A stretch of 40,131 bases of DNA, from assembly GCA_964496595.1 (NCBI GenBank), contig CAZCAI010000020.1:1-40131 (forward strand), in the 5' to 3' direction. The translations under genes were made by a program, and so were the position numbers. The DNA is from JAAAOZ01 sp964496595. Its GTDB lineage: Bacteria > Chloroflexota > Anaerolineae > B4-G1 > SLSP01. Positions within the stretch are counted from its first letter, which is position 1. Each line of letters starts with the position of its first letter. The notes under the pieces are model-generated. The model saw only the letters and a program-made list of their open reading frames with translations, had not been told where the DNA came from and ran no database searches. Below are positions 1-9,837 of this stretch, piece by piece.

Positions 1-230
1 GCAGGAGGAAGGTTGGCCGTAGGCCTGTCCAGAGGCCTTTAGTCCTCGCCCTCCCATAGAGTCGGCCTTCAGCCGACTTGAGCTTTTAGCCGGGTAGTTT
101 ACTGCCCGGCCCGCCAGAAGGTATGAAGAAATTCGTGTAATCCGTGAGCTATTTTGGGGGAGGTTTAAATTTTGAAATTCCCCAAGTATAATGAGAGACT
201 GTAATCGCCTGTGATGTTGAGACCCAATGG
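1..230. repeat. Intergenic segment with two REP-like hairpins
   Basis: Non-coding stretch upstream of the SARP regulator. It holds two perfect palindromes: agtcggccttcagccgact at 60-78, and a 22-base one at 89-110 with arms gccggg/cccggc. The second recurs in inverted orientation at 39834-39855 with one mismatch in the loop. The phrase tccgtgagctatttt near 142-156 is repeated near 13029-13043. These are members of the dispersed intergenic repeat family described for 27411-27637 and 39834-40131. No convincing promoter for the regulator could be fixed here. Confidence 0.6.
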
Positions 231-239
231 ATGAGGTGT

Positions 240-3200
240 ATGGCACATCTGGAGATACGACTTTTTGGGACGTTTGAGGTCGCGCGCGATGACGCGCCGG
301 CGACTGGCTTTGCCACGGATAAGGCCCGCGCGCTGTTGGTCTATCTCGCTGTGGCATCGGATCGCGTGCACCGGCGGGATGCGCTGGCGAGCTTGCTCTG
401 GCCCGATGATCCACAGCCGAGGGCGCGTCACAGTTTGCGCCAGGCGCTCTCCTGCGTCCGGCGCGCCATCATGGATGATGCGGATGCCTATGCCGACACC
501 GATGGGAGCGGGTTCCTGCTCATCACCCGCGAGACCGTGCGCTTCAATCCCGCCTCGGACGCCTGGGTCGATGTCGCCGCGTTCGCCGCGCACCAGGCCG
601 CGATCCAACGCCATCGCCATCGCGCTATCGGCGCTTGCCGCGCGTGCTTGCAGCGCCTGGAGGCGATGCTCGATCTCTATCGCGGCGATTTTCTCCGAGG
701 CTTCTCGGTGGGGGATAGCGCCGCTTTTGAGGAGTGGGTCGTGCTCCAGCGGGAATGGTATCACCTGCACACCATCGAGGCGCTGACCATCCTGGCCCGT
801 TATTATGAGCGGCGGGGCGATTTGGCCTCGGCCTGCGCTTGCCTCCGCCGGCAGGTGACGATGGAGCCGTGGCGCGAGGAGGCCCACCGTCAATTGATGC
901 GCCTGTTGGCCGCCGATGCGCAGCGGAGCGCGGCGCTCAAACAGTACCACATCTGCCGGACGGCCCTGCGCGCCGAGCTGGATGTCGCGCCGACCGTCGA
1001 GACCATGGCCCTCTTCGAGGCCGTCCGCACGCGCGAGCCGGAGCACTTCGCGCTTGCGGCATCGTCCCGGCGCGGCGCAGCTTTCCCCGCGCGCCTCGGC
1101 CCGCGCGCCTTGATCGGGCGCGAGCGCGAGCTGGCCGAGCTGCACGACCTGCTCGCCAATCCCGACTGCCGCTTGATCACGCTGGTGGGGCCGGGCGGCA
1201 TCGGCAAGAGCCGCCTGGCCTGGGAGGCGGCCCATCAGCAGCGGGGACTGTTCGCTCACGGCATTGCGCTGGCGCCGTTGGCGGCGGTGCGCTCCCCCGC
1301 GCTGCTGCCCTCGGCGCTGGCAGACGCGCTGACCATCAGCGGCGGACGGGCGGAGATCGAGACGCAGCTCCTCAATCACCTCCGATCCCGGATGATGTTG
1401 TTGGTGTTGGATAACTTCGAGCAGGTGGCGGCGGGCGCGGAGCTGCTGACGAATATCCTGCGGGAAGCGCCCGACGTGGTGTTGCTGGTCACCTCACGCG
1501 AGCGGCTCAATCTGCAGGATGAGTGGGTCTATCCGGTGGATGGCCTGCCGTATCTCGCGGCGGACGCGGCGATGGATCTGGAGAACGCGCCGGAGGCGAT
1601 GCAACTCTTCCTCCAGCGGGCGACGCAGGCGGGGGCGCGCTGGCCCGTCCGGTGGGGGGATGCGGCGGGCGCGCCGGTGCGGGCCGCTGTGGCGCGCATC
1701 TGTTATCTGGTGGCGGGGATGCCGTTGGCGTTGGAGTTGGCCGCCGCGCAGAGCGCCACCCGGCCCATCGCGGAAATCGCCGCCGACCTGGCCGGCGCGT
1801 TGGATGTGCTCGCCTCGCGCCTGCGCGATGCGCCCGACCGCCATCGCAGCATCCGGGCGACCTTCGAACACTCGTGGGAGCTGCTCGCGCCCGCAGAACA
1901 GGCGGCTTTTCGCGCGCTGGCCGTCTTTCGCGGCGGATTCACGCTCGCCGCCGGGCAGAAGGTGAGCGGGGCGTCGCGGGCCATGTTGCAGCGTTTGGTT
2001 GAGGCGTCGTTGCTTCACTATGAGGATGGCGCGCGCGCTGAGCACCCCGGTCGCTATCGCTTGCATCCCCTACTGCGCCAGTACGCGGCTGAAAAGCTGG
2101 CCCAGCATCCCCAGACGGCGGCCAAGCTGGCCGAGCGGCACGCGATGCTTTACGCGGATCTCGTGGCGCGGTGCGGGGCGCGCCTCAAGGGGGCGGAGCA
2201 ATCGCAGGCGTTGGCGGAGATGACGCCGGAGGTGGACAATATCCGGCGGGCGTGGGCCTGGGCGTGTGCGGCCATCGAGCAAGGAGCGCGCGCGACGACG
2301 GCTTGCGATATGGCGGCGCGCATGGCCGAGGGCCTCTATCAATTTTGGGCGATCAAGGGCTGGTATGAGGAGGCGGAGCAGCACTTCGCGGCGATGGTCG
2401 CGGCGGTGACGGCGGATGGGGCGGCGATAGATGTTTCGGATGCGGCGCGGCGCAGGCTGCTGGGGGAGTTGCTCGCCTGGCAGGGGAAATCCTGCGAATA
2501 TCGCGCGGTTGATCGCGCGCAGGCGTTGTACGAGCGGAGTTTGCACCTGCTGCCCGAAGCAACGCCCGAAGCAACGCCCGAGGCGGCGGATCGGGCGCGG
2601 GCGTTGGCGCTGCACGGGCTGGGATATGTGGCGCACATGCACGGCGATTACGCGCGGGCGCGCCGGTGCTTCCAGGAGAGTTTGGCGCTCTATCGCGCGG
2701 CCGAGGATGTGCATGGGGGGGCCTCCGCGCTGATGATGCTCTCGCTGGTCGCGCGCCGCGAGGGCGCCTACGAGGAAGCGCGTAAGTTCTGCGAGGAGAG
2801 CCTGGCGCTGCGGCGAAAGTTACAGGATGCGCGCGGCTTAGCCTCCACGCTGAACGGCCTGGGGCTGATTTTGTGCGCGTCAGGCGGGTACGCTGGCGCG
2901 CACGCGGCCTTCGAGGAGGTGTTGGCCATCAGTCGGCGGCTGGATTATAAGGTGGGCTTGGCCAACGCCTATAACGGCCTCTGTCAAGTCGCTTTCCACC
3001 GGGGGGATGTGACGGAGGCGGAGCGTTTCGCCCGCGCGGGCCTGCGGGTCTATCAGGATATCGGGGATCGTTGGGGCGCGGCGATTGCGTACAACAACGT
3101 GGGGTACATCGCGCTGCAATCCGGCGATTACGCCACGGCCCAGGCGATGTTCCAGGCGGGCATCGCGCTCTATCGCGAGATGGGGGTGCAATCGGGCCTG

Positions 3201-3551
3201 GCGAACACGCTCAACAATCTGGGGCAGGCGTGTTATGGCCGGGGCGAGTTCGAAGCGGCGGGACGATATCTAGAAGAAGCGTTGCGGATCGCACGGGAGA
3301 TCGGGGCGCGCCCCATCGTGCTGGAGATTCTGCTCTGGCTGGCGCGCCTCGATGCGCGGGCGGGAGATCGGCGCGGCGCGCTGGGGGTGCTGGCGCTCGT
3401 GCGCGCGCATCCCGCCACCCTGCAATCGACGCGGGAGAGCGCCGCCGCCGCCTTCGACGAACTGGCCCACGGACTCTCGCCCGCGCAGCGCGCGGAGATC
3501 GAGGCGCGGGGCCAGGCCCTATCGCTGGCGGAGATCGCCGCGCGGAGTTAG
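240..3551 (+). CDS. SARP/BTAD-family transcriptional regulator with NB-ARC-like ATPase and TPR repeats
   Basis: Large (about 1103 aa) STAND-type transcriptional activator. The N-terminus (MAHLEIRLFGTFEV) is an OmpR-type winged-helix DNA-binding domain over roughly the first 95 residues, followed by a bacterial transcriptional activator domain to about residue 260. A nucleotide-binding module follows, with a P-loop GPGGIGKSR near residue 318 and an LLVLDNFEQV Walker B-like segment near residue 390. The C-terminal 400 residues (about 2500-3350 in DNA) are TPR repeats with the usual ALxxLGxxxxxxGxYxxA pattern. In this family the ATPase and TPR part acts as a ligand- or partner-gated switch. I chose ATG 240 because it gives the family-typical beginning; an in-frame ATG at 231 adds three residues. 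It converges on the GHKL gene and is not in an operon, so its target is unknown. A short PEAT PEAT tandem is seen near 2560-2580. Confidence 0.88.
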   Translation: MAHLEIRLFGTFEVARDDAPATGFATDKARALLVYLAVASDRVHRRDALASLLWPDDPQPRARHSLRQALSCVRRAIMDDADAYADTDGSGFLLITRETVRFNPASDAWVDVAAFAAHQAAIQRHRHRAIGACRACLQRLEAMLDLYRGDFLRGFSVGDSAAFEEWVVLQREWYHLHTIEALTILARYYERRGDLASACACLRRQVTMEPWREEAHRQLMRLLAADAQRSAALKQYHICRTALRAELDVAPTVETMALFEAVRTREPEHFALAASSRRGAAFPARLGPRALIGRERELAELHDLLANPDCRLITLVGPGGIGKSRLAWEAAHQQRGLFAHGIALAPLAAVRSPALLPSALADALTISGGRAEIETQLLNHLRSRMMLLVLDNFEQVAAGAELLTNILREAPDVVLLVTSRERLNLQDEWVYPVDGLPYLAADAAMDLENAPEAMQLFLQRATQAGARWPVRWGDAAGAPVRAAVARICYLVAGMPLALELAAAQSATRPIAEIAADLAGALDVLASRLRDAPDRHRSIRATFEHSWELLAPAEQAAFRALAVFRGGFTLAAGQKVSGASRAMLQRLVEASLLHYEDGARAEHPGRYRLHPLLRQYAAEKLAQHPQTAAKLAERHAMLYADLVARCGARLKGAEQSQALAEMTPEVDNIRRAWAWACAAIEQGARATTACDMAARMAEGLYQFWAIKGWYEEAEQHFAAMVAAVTADGAAIDVSDAARRRLLGELLAWQGKSCEYRAVDRAQALYERSLHLLPEATPEATPEAADRARALALHGLGYVAHMHGDYARARRCFQESLALYRAAEDVHGGASALMMLSLVARREGAYEEARKFCEESLALRRKLQDARGLASTLNGLGLILCASGGYAGAHAAFEEVLAISRRLDYKVGLANAYNGLCQVAFHRGDVTEAERFARAGLRVYQDIGDRWGAAIAYNNVGYIALQSGDYATAQAMFQAGIALYREMGVQSGLANTLNNLGQACYGRGEFEAAGRYLEEALRIAREIGARPIVLEILLWLARLDARAGDRRGALGVLALVRAHPATLQSTRESAAAAFDELAHGLSPAQRAEIEARGQALSLAEIAARS

Positions 3552-3620
3552 GGCGTTTCAAGGGAAAAGCGTCTGGTTTGGAGGAGTTTTTCTGGAACTA
3601 CCTCAGTGCTGCGGTACAGC

Positions 3621-6600
3621 CTATTCCGCAAAGTGTAGATTCAAGGGCAACGCGCCGCCGCGAATGCCCCGCCCGATTTGCTCGACAAGCAACAATTCAT
3701 CAACGGGATTGGGGATGTCGCAGATCCAGTGTACTTGTTGAAGATTTTCCTCCGGCTGACGCGGCACGGAGATGAGACGCAACACATAGCTCTCCGGGTC
3801 GCGTCGGGCGCGATGGAACTCGTTGGTGGTCAGCACGATGCGATAGGCTCGCGGCTCTTCGGCGTCTTGAAGGATGGCCTTGACCTCCACGCGCCGGGGA
3901 TCGGGCGCGCTATCCGACGGCGCGCCCCAGATGCCAAAGGGGTCCAGGACATCATAGCCTGGGCCGCGTTCGTTGACGACTTCGATCAAGTTCCTGAACA
4001 TCCTCGCTAAATCCTGAGATGTTTCAGCTTCCTCTCCCGAACACGAGATCAGCGCTTCTCGATGACGCTCCAGCCGTTTCTCCAGTTCGCGCCACGCAGT
4101 TTTGGTGCTCCAAGCGACGTGATCATCGCCCTCGCCGGAGCCGTGTTCGCGGCGCGACATGATCGCGTCCAAGATTGCCTCGCGCGTCTCTGGGGTGTGA
4201 GCCAGGAAACGTTGCCAGCAAGCGTGCAGGACGAACAACTCGGCCACGCGCCCGCGGACGGCTTGATCGCCGGTCACGCCCGCGCTGAGGCCGCCGCCGC
4301 CCTCGCCGGGGCGATTTGTCTCTGCTTTGAAATGGCCGCCTCTCGAAGCCGCGTTCCCCGTCAGGACCGATGGATCCAAATCGAAGGAGATCTCGCGCTG
4401 ATCCAGGCGATGTTCCAGCGTTCGGATGCGCCTTTGTCTGTCGCTCACCGTCCTATCGCGACCTTCCCGGAGTGGATCCAACGATCCTTGATCCAGGCAA
4501 TGTCTCAGTACGTCTCGAAGATCATCTTCGTGAATTTCTGGCAAGGAGTGGACGCCTGCCCCCTGTAACGCTCGCGTGAATTGCCCCCAGTGCTCATCGC
4601 ACCATTCGATCAGCAATAAGTCGGGCGGCTCGAAGGGCGTCGAGATTTTGAGCGCTTCTTTCAGGTGGTGGATGAAATCGACGCCGCTATCGGCTGCTTG
4701 GACCGTGATCAGATCGCGAAGGCTGCGCGCCTGATTCTCTATCGCGTGCAGAGGCTCTTCGACGCCGTCCAATTCGCCGGTGCGGAGTTGGCCGATTAGG
4801 GCGACGAGAATGGCGTTGTTCAGCGCTTTTTTGACGTTATCCTCTTGCTCGAGCGGGAGAGGCTTCTCAACATAGTCTCGGATGAATGCCTTACGCTCAT
4901 TCATAGCCCAGTTAGCCTCTCGCAACGTTTCCAGGAATGATCTCGCCCTGCGCATTGCTGAAAGATGCTCATCAAGCGCTGTCTGCAATAGCGCCGCGCG
5001 TGAGGTTTCTGGTAAGCGCGGCGCGATCTCGCGGATGGCGTCCAGCGCTTGTTGCGCAATTTCTCCTTTGGCTGCTTTCAGCTCTCCGATGGCTTTCATA
5101 CGGTCATCCGCAATCAGATTTTCCGTCTGCCAAGTCGGGGGCGGCTCTGCCTGGTTTCGGTCCGCGCTTAGCGCGCGAAGCAGTTGTTCCACGTCTTTCA
5201 ATAGACGGCCCAGGTGCTTTTCGGCGAGCAAGGTCACTTCGCCCTGCAGGGCGTTCACGTCCACGCCGCGAAAGTTCAGCGCCCGCAGCACTTGATCCTT
5301 TGGCGCGGTGAGAGCATGCTGTAAATCGCCCACCGCCGTGGGCTGCTTCAACAGGAGCGCGAGTCCCTCGGCCAACACCACAGCGCCAGGCCTTCGCGCG
5401 TCTTGCTCGCGCTTATAAGCTGGGTAGGAGAAGACGAGGAGGCGATCTTCTTCATCCAAGCCGGATAGGCTGTCGCTTCGCGTTCCCGTAGGATCGACCG
5501 CTCGGAGATCGTCCATCGCTGTCAGCAGTTGCTGAGCCTTCTTCTCAAGGTTTTCGACCTGATTGGCCTTGAGAACGCCCAGAATGAGATCCAGACGCTT
5601 TTGCACTTGTCGCTGTAATGCGTTGATGGCCTCTTTGGCGTCCGAAGTTGGGACACTTTCGCCTGTGAAGGCCGGCGGTTTCACATTCTCAAGTATCTCG
5701 GCTCCCAACCAATTGGCCCACTTTTGCAATGGACTGCGCAACTGACTACGGATTTGGATCTCCCAGCGCCCCTTGTATTCTTGCTTGTCCCACCGCCGAG
5801 GAGGCTCTTTGAAGAACACCACATCGGCGGCGAGATGGGCTTTTTCGCCTTCGTCGGAGATCACCGGCACGGCTATCTCGGTTTGCCCGCTGACTTGCGC
5901 AGCACGCAGCGTCAGACCGTGGGTCGCGATGGCGCGTCGATCCCATAGGCTTTGGGGATCAGCCGTGACGATTCTTTCCAGCAATTGGTACTGAATGCCC
6001 AACCAATCGTTGCGATTGACGCCGCCGGGCGCTTTGATAGGCCAACAGTGCGCCGGCAAGTCAGGCGCATCGCTGTCCTCATCGCGGCTTTCTTCAAGCA
6101 GCCAGTGCAATCGCAGCAGCGCGCCGGTCAAGGTCATCTCGTTGAGCGATGGGATGTGCAGATCATGGGCGATGGCGGCAAGGGTGTCATCCGAGGCGTC
6201 GAAAAGAGGAAAGAAGCGGGCGTTGTCTTTGCCCGATGGTGCATCATCGCGTTCCCAGGCCACCATCACACAGGCCGGGAAGCGGCGTTGATCGATGTGC
6301 TCGACGTAATCGCCAGATCGGGATTTCCAGAGCTTGAGTCGAGAGAGTTGGAAGGCTGCCAGGGATGGGATAGTTTTCTCCCAGCTTCGTCCGTGTTGCC
6401 CCCATTCCTCGCTATACCAACCGGTCTTGAGTACCTGTGCGGATAGATCAGACCACAGCGGTAACAAGAGTTTGCGGAAAGCGTCAATGGATGTCAGATG
6501 ACCGCCGAGCGGCAGCGATTCCACATCACTGCTCACGAGATCGGGCAGCCAAATCCAGGCGGCAAGTTGGGAAACTTTATTATTACCGTGTTGCCGCAGG

Positions 6601-9600
6601 TGATCGCGATGGCCTTTACCGTGTCCTCCTGAAAAGGCGGTATGATGAGGTTTCAGAGTAATCGTTTCGCGATAGGCCGTCATCAAGTTGGATTGGGCCA
6701 ACTCTGCCGGCAGCACGTCCTCTGGGATCTCTTCGCCTTGGAAGATTTTCTCACTCATCGTCAAACCAATGGAGCGGTGCTCAGGATCAAACGCATCCTG
6801 ACTATTGTTAGCCCAACGCCACTCGACTCGCGGCCCCACGCGCACTCCGAAGAGCAGCAGAAGGTCGAACAAGGCCTTGAATTGGAGCGTCCGATCTGGA
6901 TTGTCGTTAGACACTTGCTCCAGGTCTCTCAACACAGCCTTCCAACGCGGATGATCTGGCGGCTCAAGCGCGGGATACTGGGGATCATCAGGCTGACGAC
7001 CTATCGACTCTCGGAAGGCGTCTAAACGTTTGATAGCCTCCGCCCAGCGTTGGTAAGAGGCCAGTTCCTCTTTCCGTTCCTCACTCTCCACAGTAGCGAG
7101 AAACTCGATCAGGACACTTTCCCAACCAGGCCCGAAGACTGCCGAGGATGCCCGCGCCCATTGTGTTTCGCCCTGCACTGGCACTAAGATGTGACTCCAT
7201 TGCTGGAGCCGTTGCAATTGCTCCCGCGCTGTGCGGCGTTGATCTGGAGAAGCGCGGTAGATTTGTAGCGCTTGATGCAACGTCGAGATGTCAATGGCGC
7301 TGTAGAGACGAGGATGCAGATCCCCGGCTCCCCTGGGAGATTTTGTGATAATCTCATGGAGTAAGCCCGCTAAATAACCTAACACGGGTAACACATGCTC
7401 GTCTTTGAGATCGCCGGCGCGTTCCGCGACGCGCCGAAAGAGATCAGGGCGACCATTGAAGGGAGCAACCAACCACTCATCGCCGAATTTGGATAGCGCC
7501 CATTCGAATGTGGCGGGGTCATACTCGATAACTGAAGGTACGATGAAATAGACGGGCACAGTGGCGGGAGGGGTTGGAATATCAAGGCGGGCTTCCTTGC
7601 CAGAAGGTTGCCAAAAGACAACCCGGCTCGCTTTCTGCATCCGCGCCGATTCTCCTCTGTGGCGAGACTCGGCCTGTACCATCCTGATGTACTCGTCATC
7701 TTTTCCATTCGCGTCCAAAGCGGGAAGCAACGGGATGTGATGTTTTCCAAGGAGAGCAGCCGCTTCATGGGCTGTATCTTGCTCAGCTCTTTGCAATAAT
7801 GCACAGAGATTCAGGAAGAACGAGTGGGCGTGGTCTATCTTAACTNNNNNNNNNNNNNNNNNNNNNNNNNNNNNNNNNNNNNNNNNNNNNNNNNNNNNNN
7901 NNNNNNNNNNNNNNNNNNNNNNNNNNNNNNNNNNNNNNNNNNNNNAGATTCAGGAAGAACGAGTGGGCGTGGTCTATCTTAACTGATATGGCGGACTCCG
8001 GAGACGAAGCGCCAAAGTGAGACACCAGCGCGTTAATAAACGACATCAGACTTACCTCTCCCAGGCCGATTCGTCGCGCTGCTTTCGCAAACCGGCCACC
8101 GTTCTCGCGATAGAGGTGTTGGTACGTTTTGCGGTTTTCGGGTGCTATCAGATGAAGGCTGTCGCCTGCTTCCGAGGAACGTTGTGGCTGCTCTTCGAGC
8201 ATCAATAAAGCATCCGGCCGCTCTGGGAAGAAATGGACCTCATCGGGGCGCGCCCGGCTGGTAGCCGTCGGGATTGAGGCGGTCTCTTGCAATAACTCGA
8301 TCACCCGCCGGCAAAGCTCGACCTGGAGATCAGGAGCGGCGCGATGTCCATCGGCCTCTGGATCAATCAGGGGCAGGAGAATCCAGGGCAACCAGCGGCG
8401 AATTTCTAGGTAGTCATTCATCAAGGCCGGAAGTTGACGTTTCAGCAAATCGACCGCTTCATCTAATACCTCTCGGTTATGCTCCCGTTGGCTTTTCACC
8501 AATGCGGTGCGGCTGGAGTTCACGCGGAATGGCCCGTGAATGATGAACGGCAACCCGGATTGCTCTGTCTCGATGGGGTAGTAGAGGAATAGCGGCTCCT
8601 CCTGGAGTTGAAGCTGCTCCGTGCGGGGCATCTCCAGCAGGATGCGGATATGCTCGCGCGGCTCCTGGGCATCGACGACAGGCTTGCCCTCGCCCGCGAT
8701 GACGCCCAACTCCGTGGGGGCGGAGAGCACAATGAAGGAACGCTCCGTCGCGCCCCCGGTGTTCCCATCCAAGCGCCAGTGCTTTTCTATCACCGTGACG
8801 CGGCGGGGCTGCGACGCCCGATCCCCGTTCAGCGGAGAGAGAGGTTCTTCTATCTCGATACGGTAGATTTCTCGCACGTTGCCGGCCTCGAATCGCGCGC
8901 ACTGAAGCTCTCCGATCTCGCCTAGCAACACCAAGACACGGCGATCCAAATCGACCAACTCCCGCCAGATGTCATCCGCATTGGCTTGCCCAGCGGCCAC
9001 ACCGCTTTGCTGCTTGCTCACTTCGAAAGCCGCCCGTTCATCCGCAGAGAGTTCTCCCACGATTTCCTCCAATATCTCCGCCCAACGCTTATCCTGGTAG
9101 GGAAGATAGACGACGGTCGTGTAGGAGGCGGGCGCAACCAGTTCACCCTTGCTGTCAAGACAGATCGGATGGTCGCGCGTGTCCGAGATTAGCGTCTCCA
9201 GCAGCGACGTATCCGATCCCAGACCATCACCATCCGCAGAATCGACGGTATCTGTATATGGCTGGGCGAACAATGGCAATCGCGGTAACTGCTGTCGGAC
9301 GTAAAGCGCTTGTTCATTTGGGAGCTTCTTGATGCGTTTTCTCAGATGTTCTGCGGTGCGCGAGCGCGAGAAGATCGCCCGCAACACCTCGCCGTTGATG
9401 CGCGAGCGGACGGTGAAAGCGCCGGCGCGCAGTAGGATCGACTTGAGGCCCACACCCTTGTGCCCGATGATACCTGGTCCCATTTTATCTGAGCGCTGCA
9501 AGAAACGCACAGCTTTCAAGACTTCTTCATCATTGAGACGGAAGGGCGCGCCGGTATTAGCCATCGCCATACCATGCTCTGTCACAGCGATAAAGATCCG

Positions 9601-9828
9601 GCCCGGCGCATTGCTTTTCCCCTTCTCGCGGCCCCGGTAGATGGCGTCGCGGGCATTCTGTAAGAGTTCTAAGAGATGACGTTTCTCATGGTCGCCAGCG
9701 ATGGCGCGATCTCCATCTCCTTTCGCTATGTAATAATCCCAGGTGTCTTCTTTCTGCATCTGCTCGGCCATCAAGTCCAGCAGTTCGTCACAGCGTTTCG
9801 CGAATTGGTCTTGAATGATGTCAGCCAT
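3621..9828 (-). CDS. Giant sacsin/NO VEIN-like GHKL ATPase with C-terminal DUF3883-like domain (interrupted by assembly gap)
   Basis: Second gene of the operon, starting 9 bases after the PHP-ATPase stop with an AGAGGA ribosome site. Residues 1-170 form a GHKL (Hsp90/sacsin-type) ATP-binding fold: N-box ELLQNARDAI at 54-63, a G1-like segment GMAMANTGAPF at 86-96, and G2 GIIGHKGVGLKS at 119-130. A sacsin-like PFIIHGPFRVNSSR segment lies further on. The long middle is rich in helices and Trp and has no domain I recognise. The C-terminus, around residues 1880-2000, matches the DUF3883 (NO VEIN) pattern: RRVEVKAI, then VLTTNEFHRAR and YVLRLISVP. The scaffold breaks the frame at 7846-7945. The 39 bases at 7807-7845 and 7946-7984 are identical, and collapsing them gives an exact 2022-codon frame plus stop. 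The architecture parallels plant NOV proteins. The biochemical role is unknown; a role in defence or nucleic-acid control is inferred from the partner. Confidence 0.82.
7846..7945. other. Assembly gap (100 N) that is probably not real
   Basis: Exactly 100 N flanked by the same 39-base sequence on both sides (7807-7845 and 7946-7984). Two contigs that overlap by 39 bases were placed end to end rather than merged. With one copy and the Ns removed, the reading frame of the flanking gene runs straight through (…SFFLN-LCALLQRAEQ…), and total length is a multiple of three. Confidence 0.9.
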
Positions 9829-9837
9829 AGATTCCTC

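Noticed and set aside
165..1379. Long minus-strand ORF of 404 codons opposite the SARP gene
   Set aside because: It lies antisense to conserved DNA-binding and ATPase motifs, is rich in Arg, Gln and Ala as expected of a shadow frame in GC-rich DNA, and has no ribosome site.
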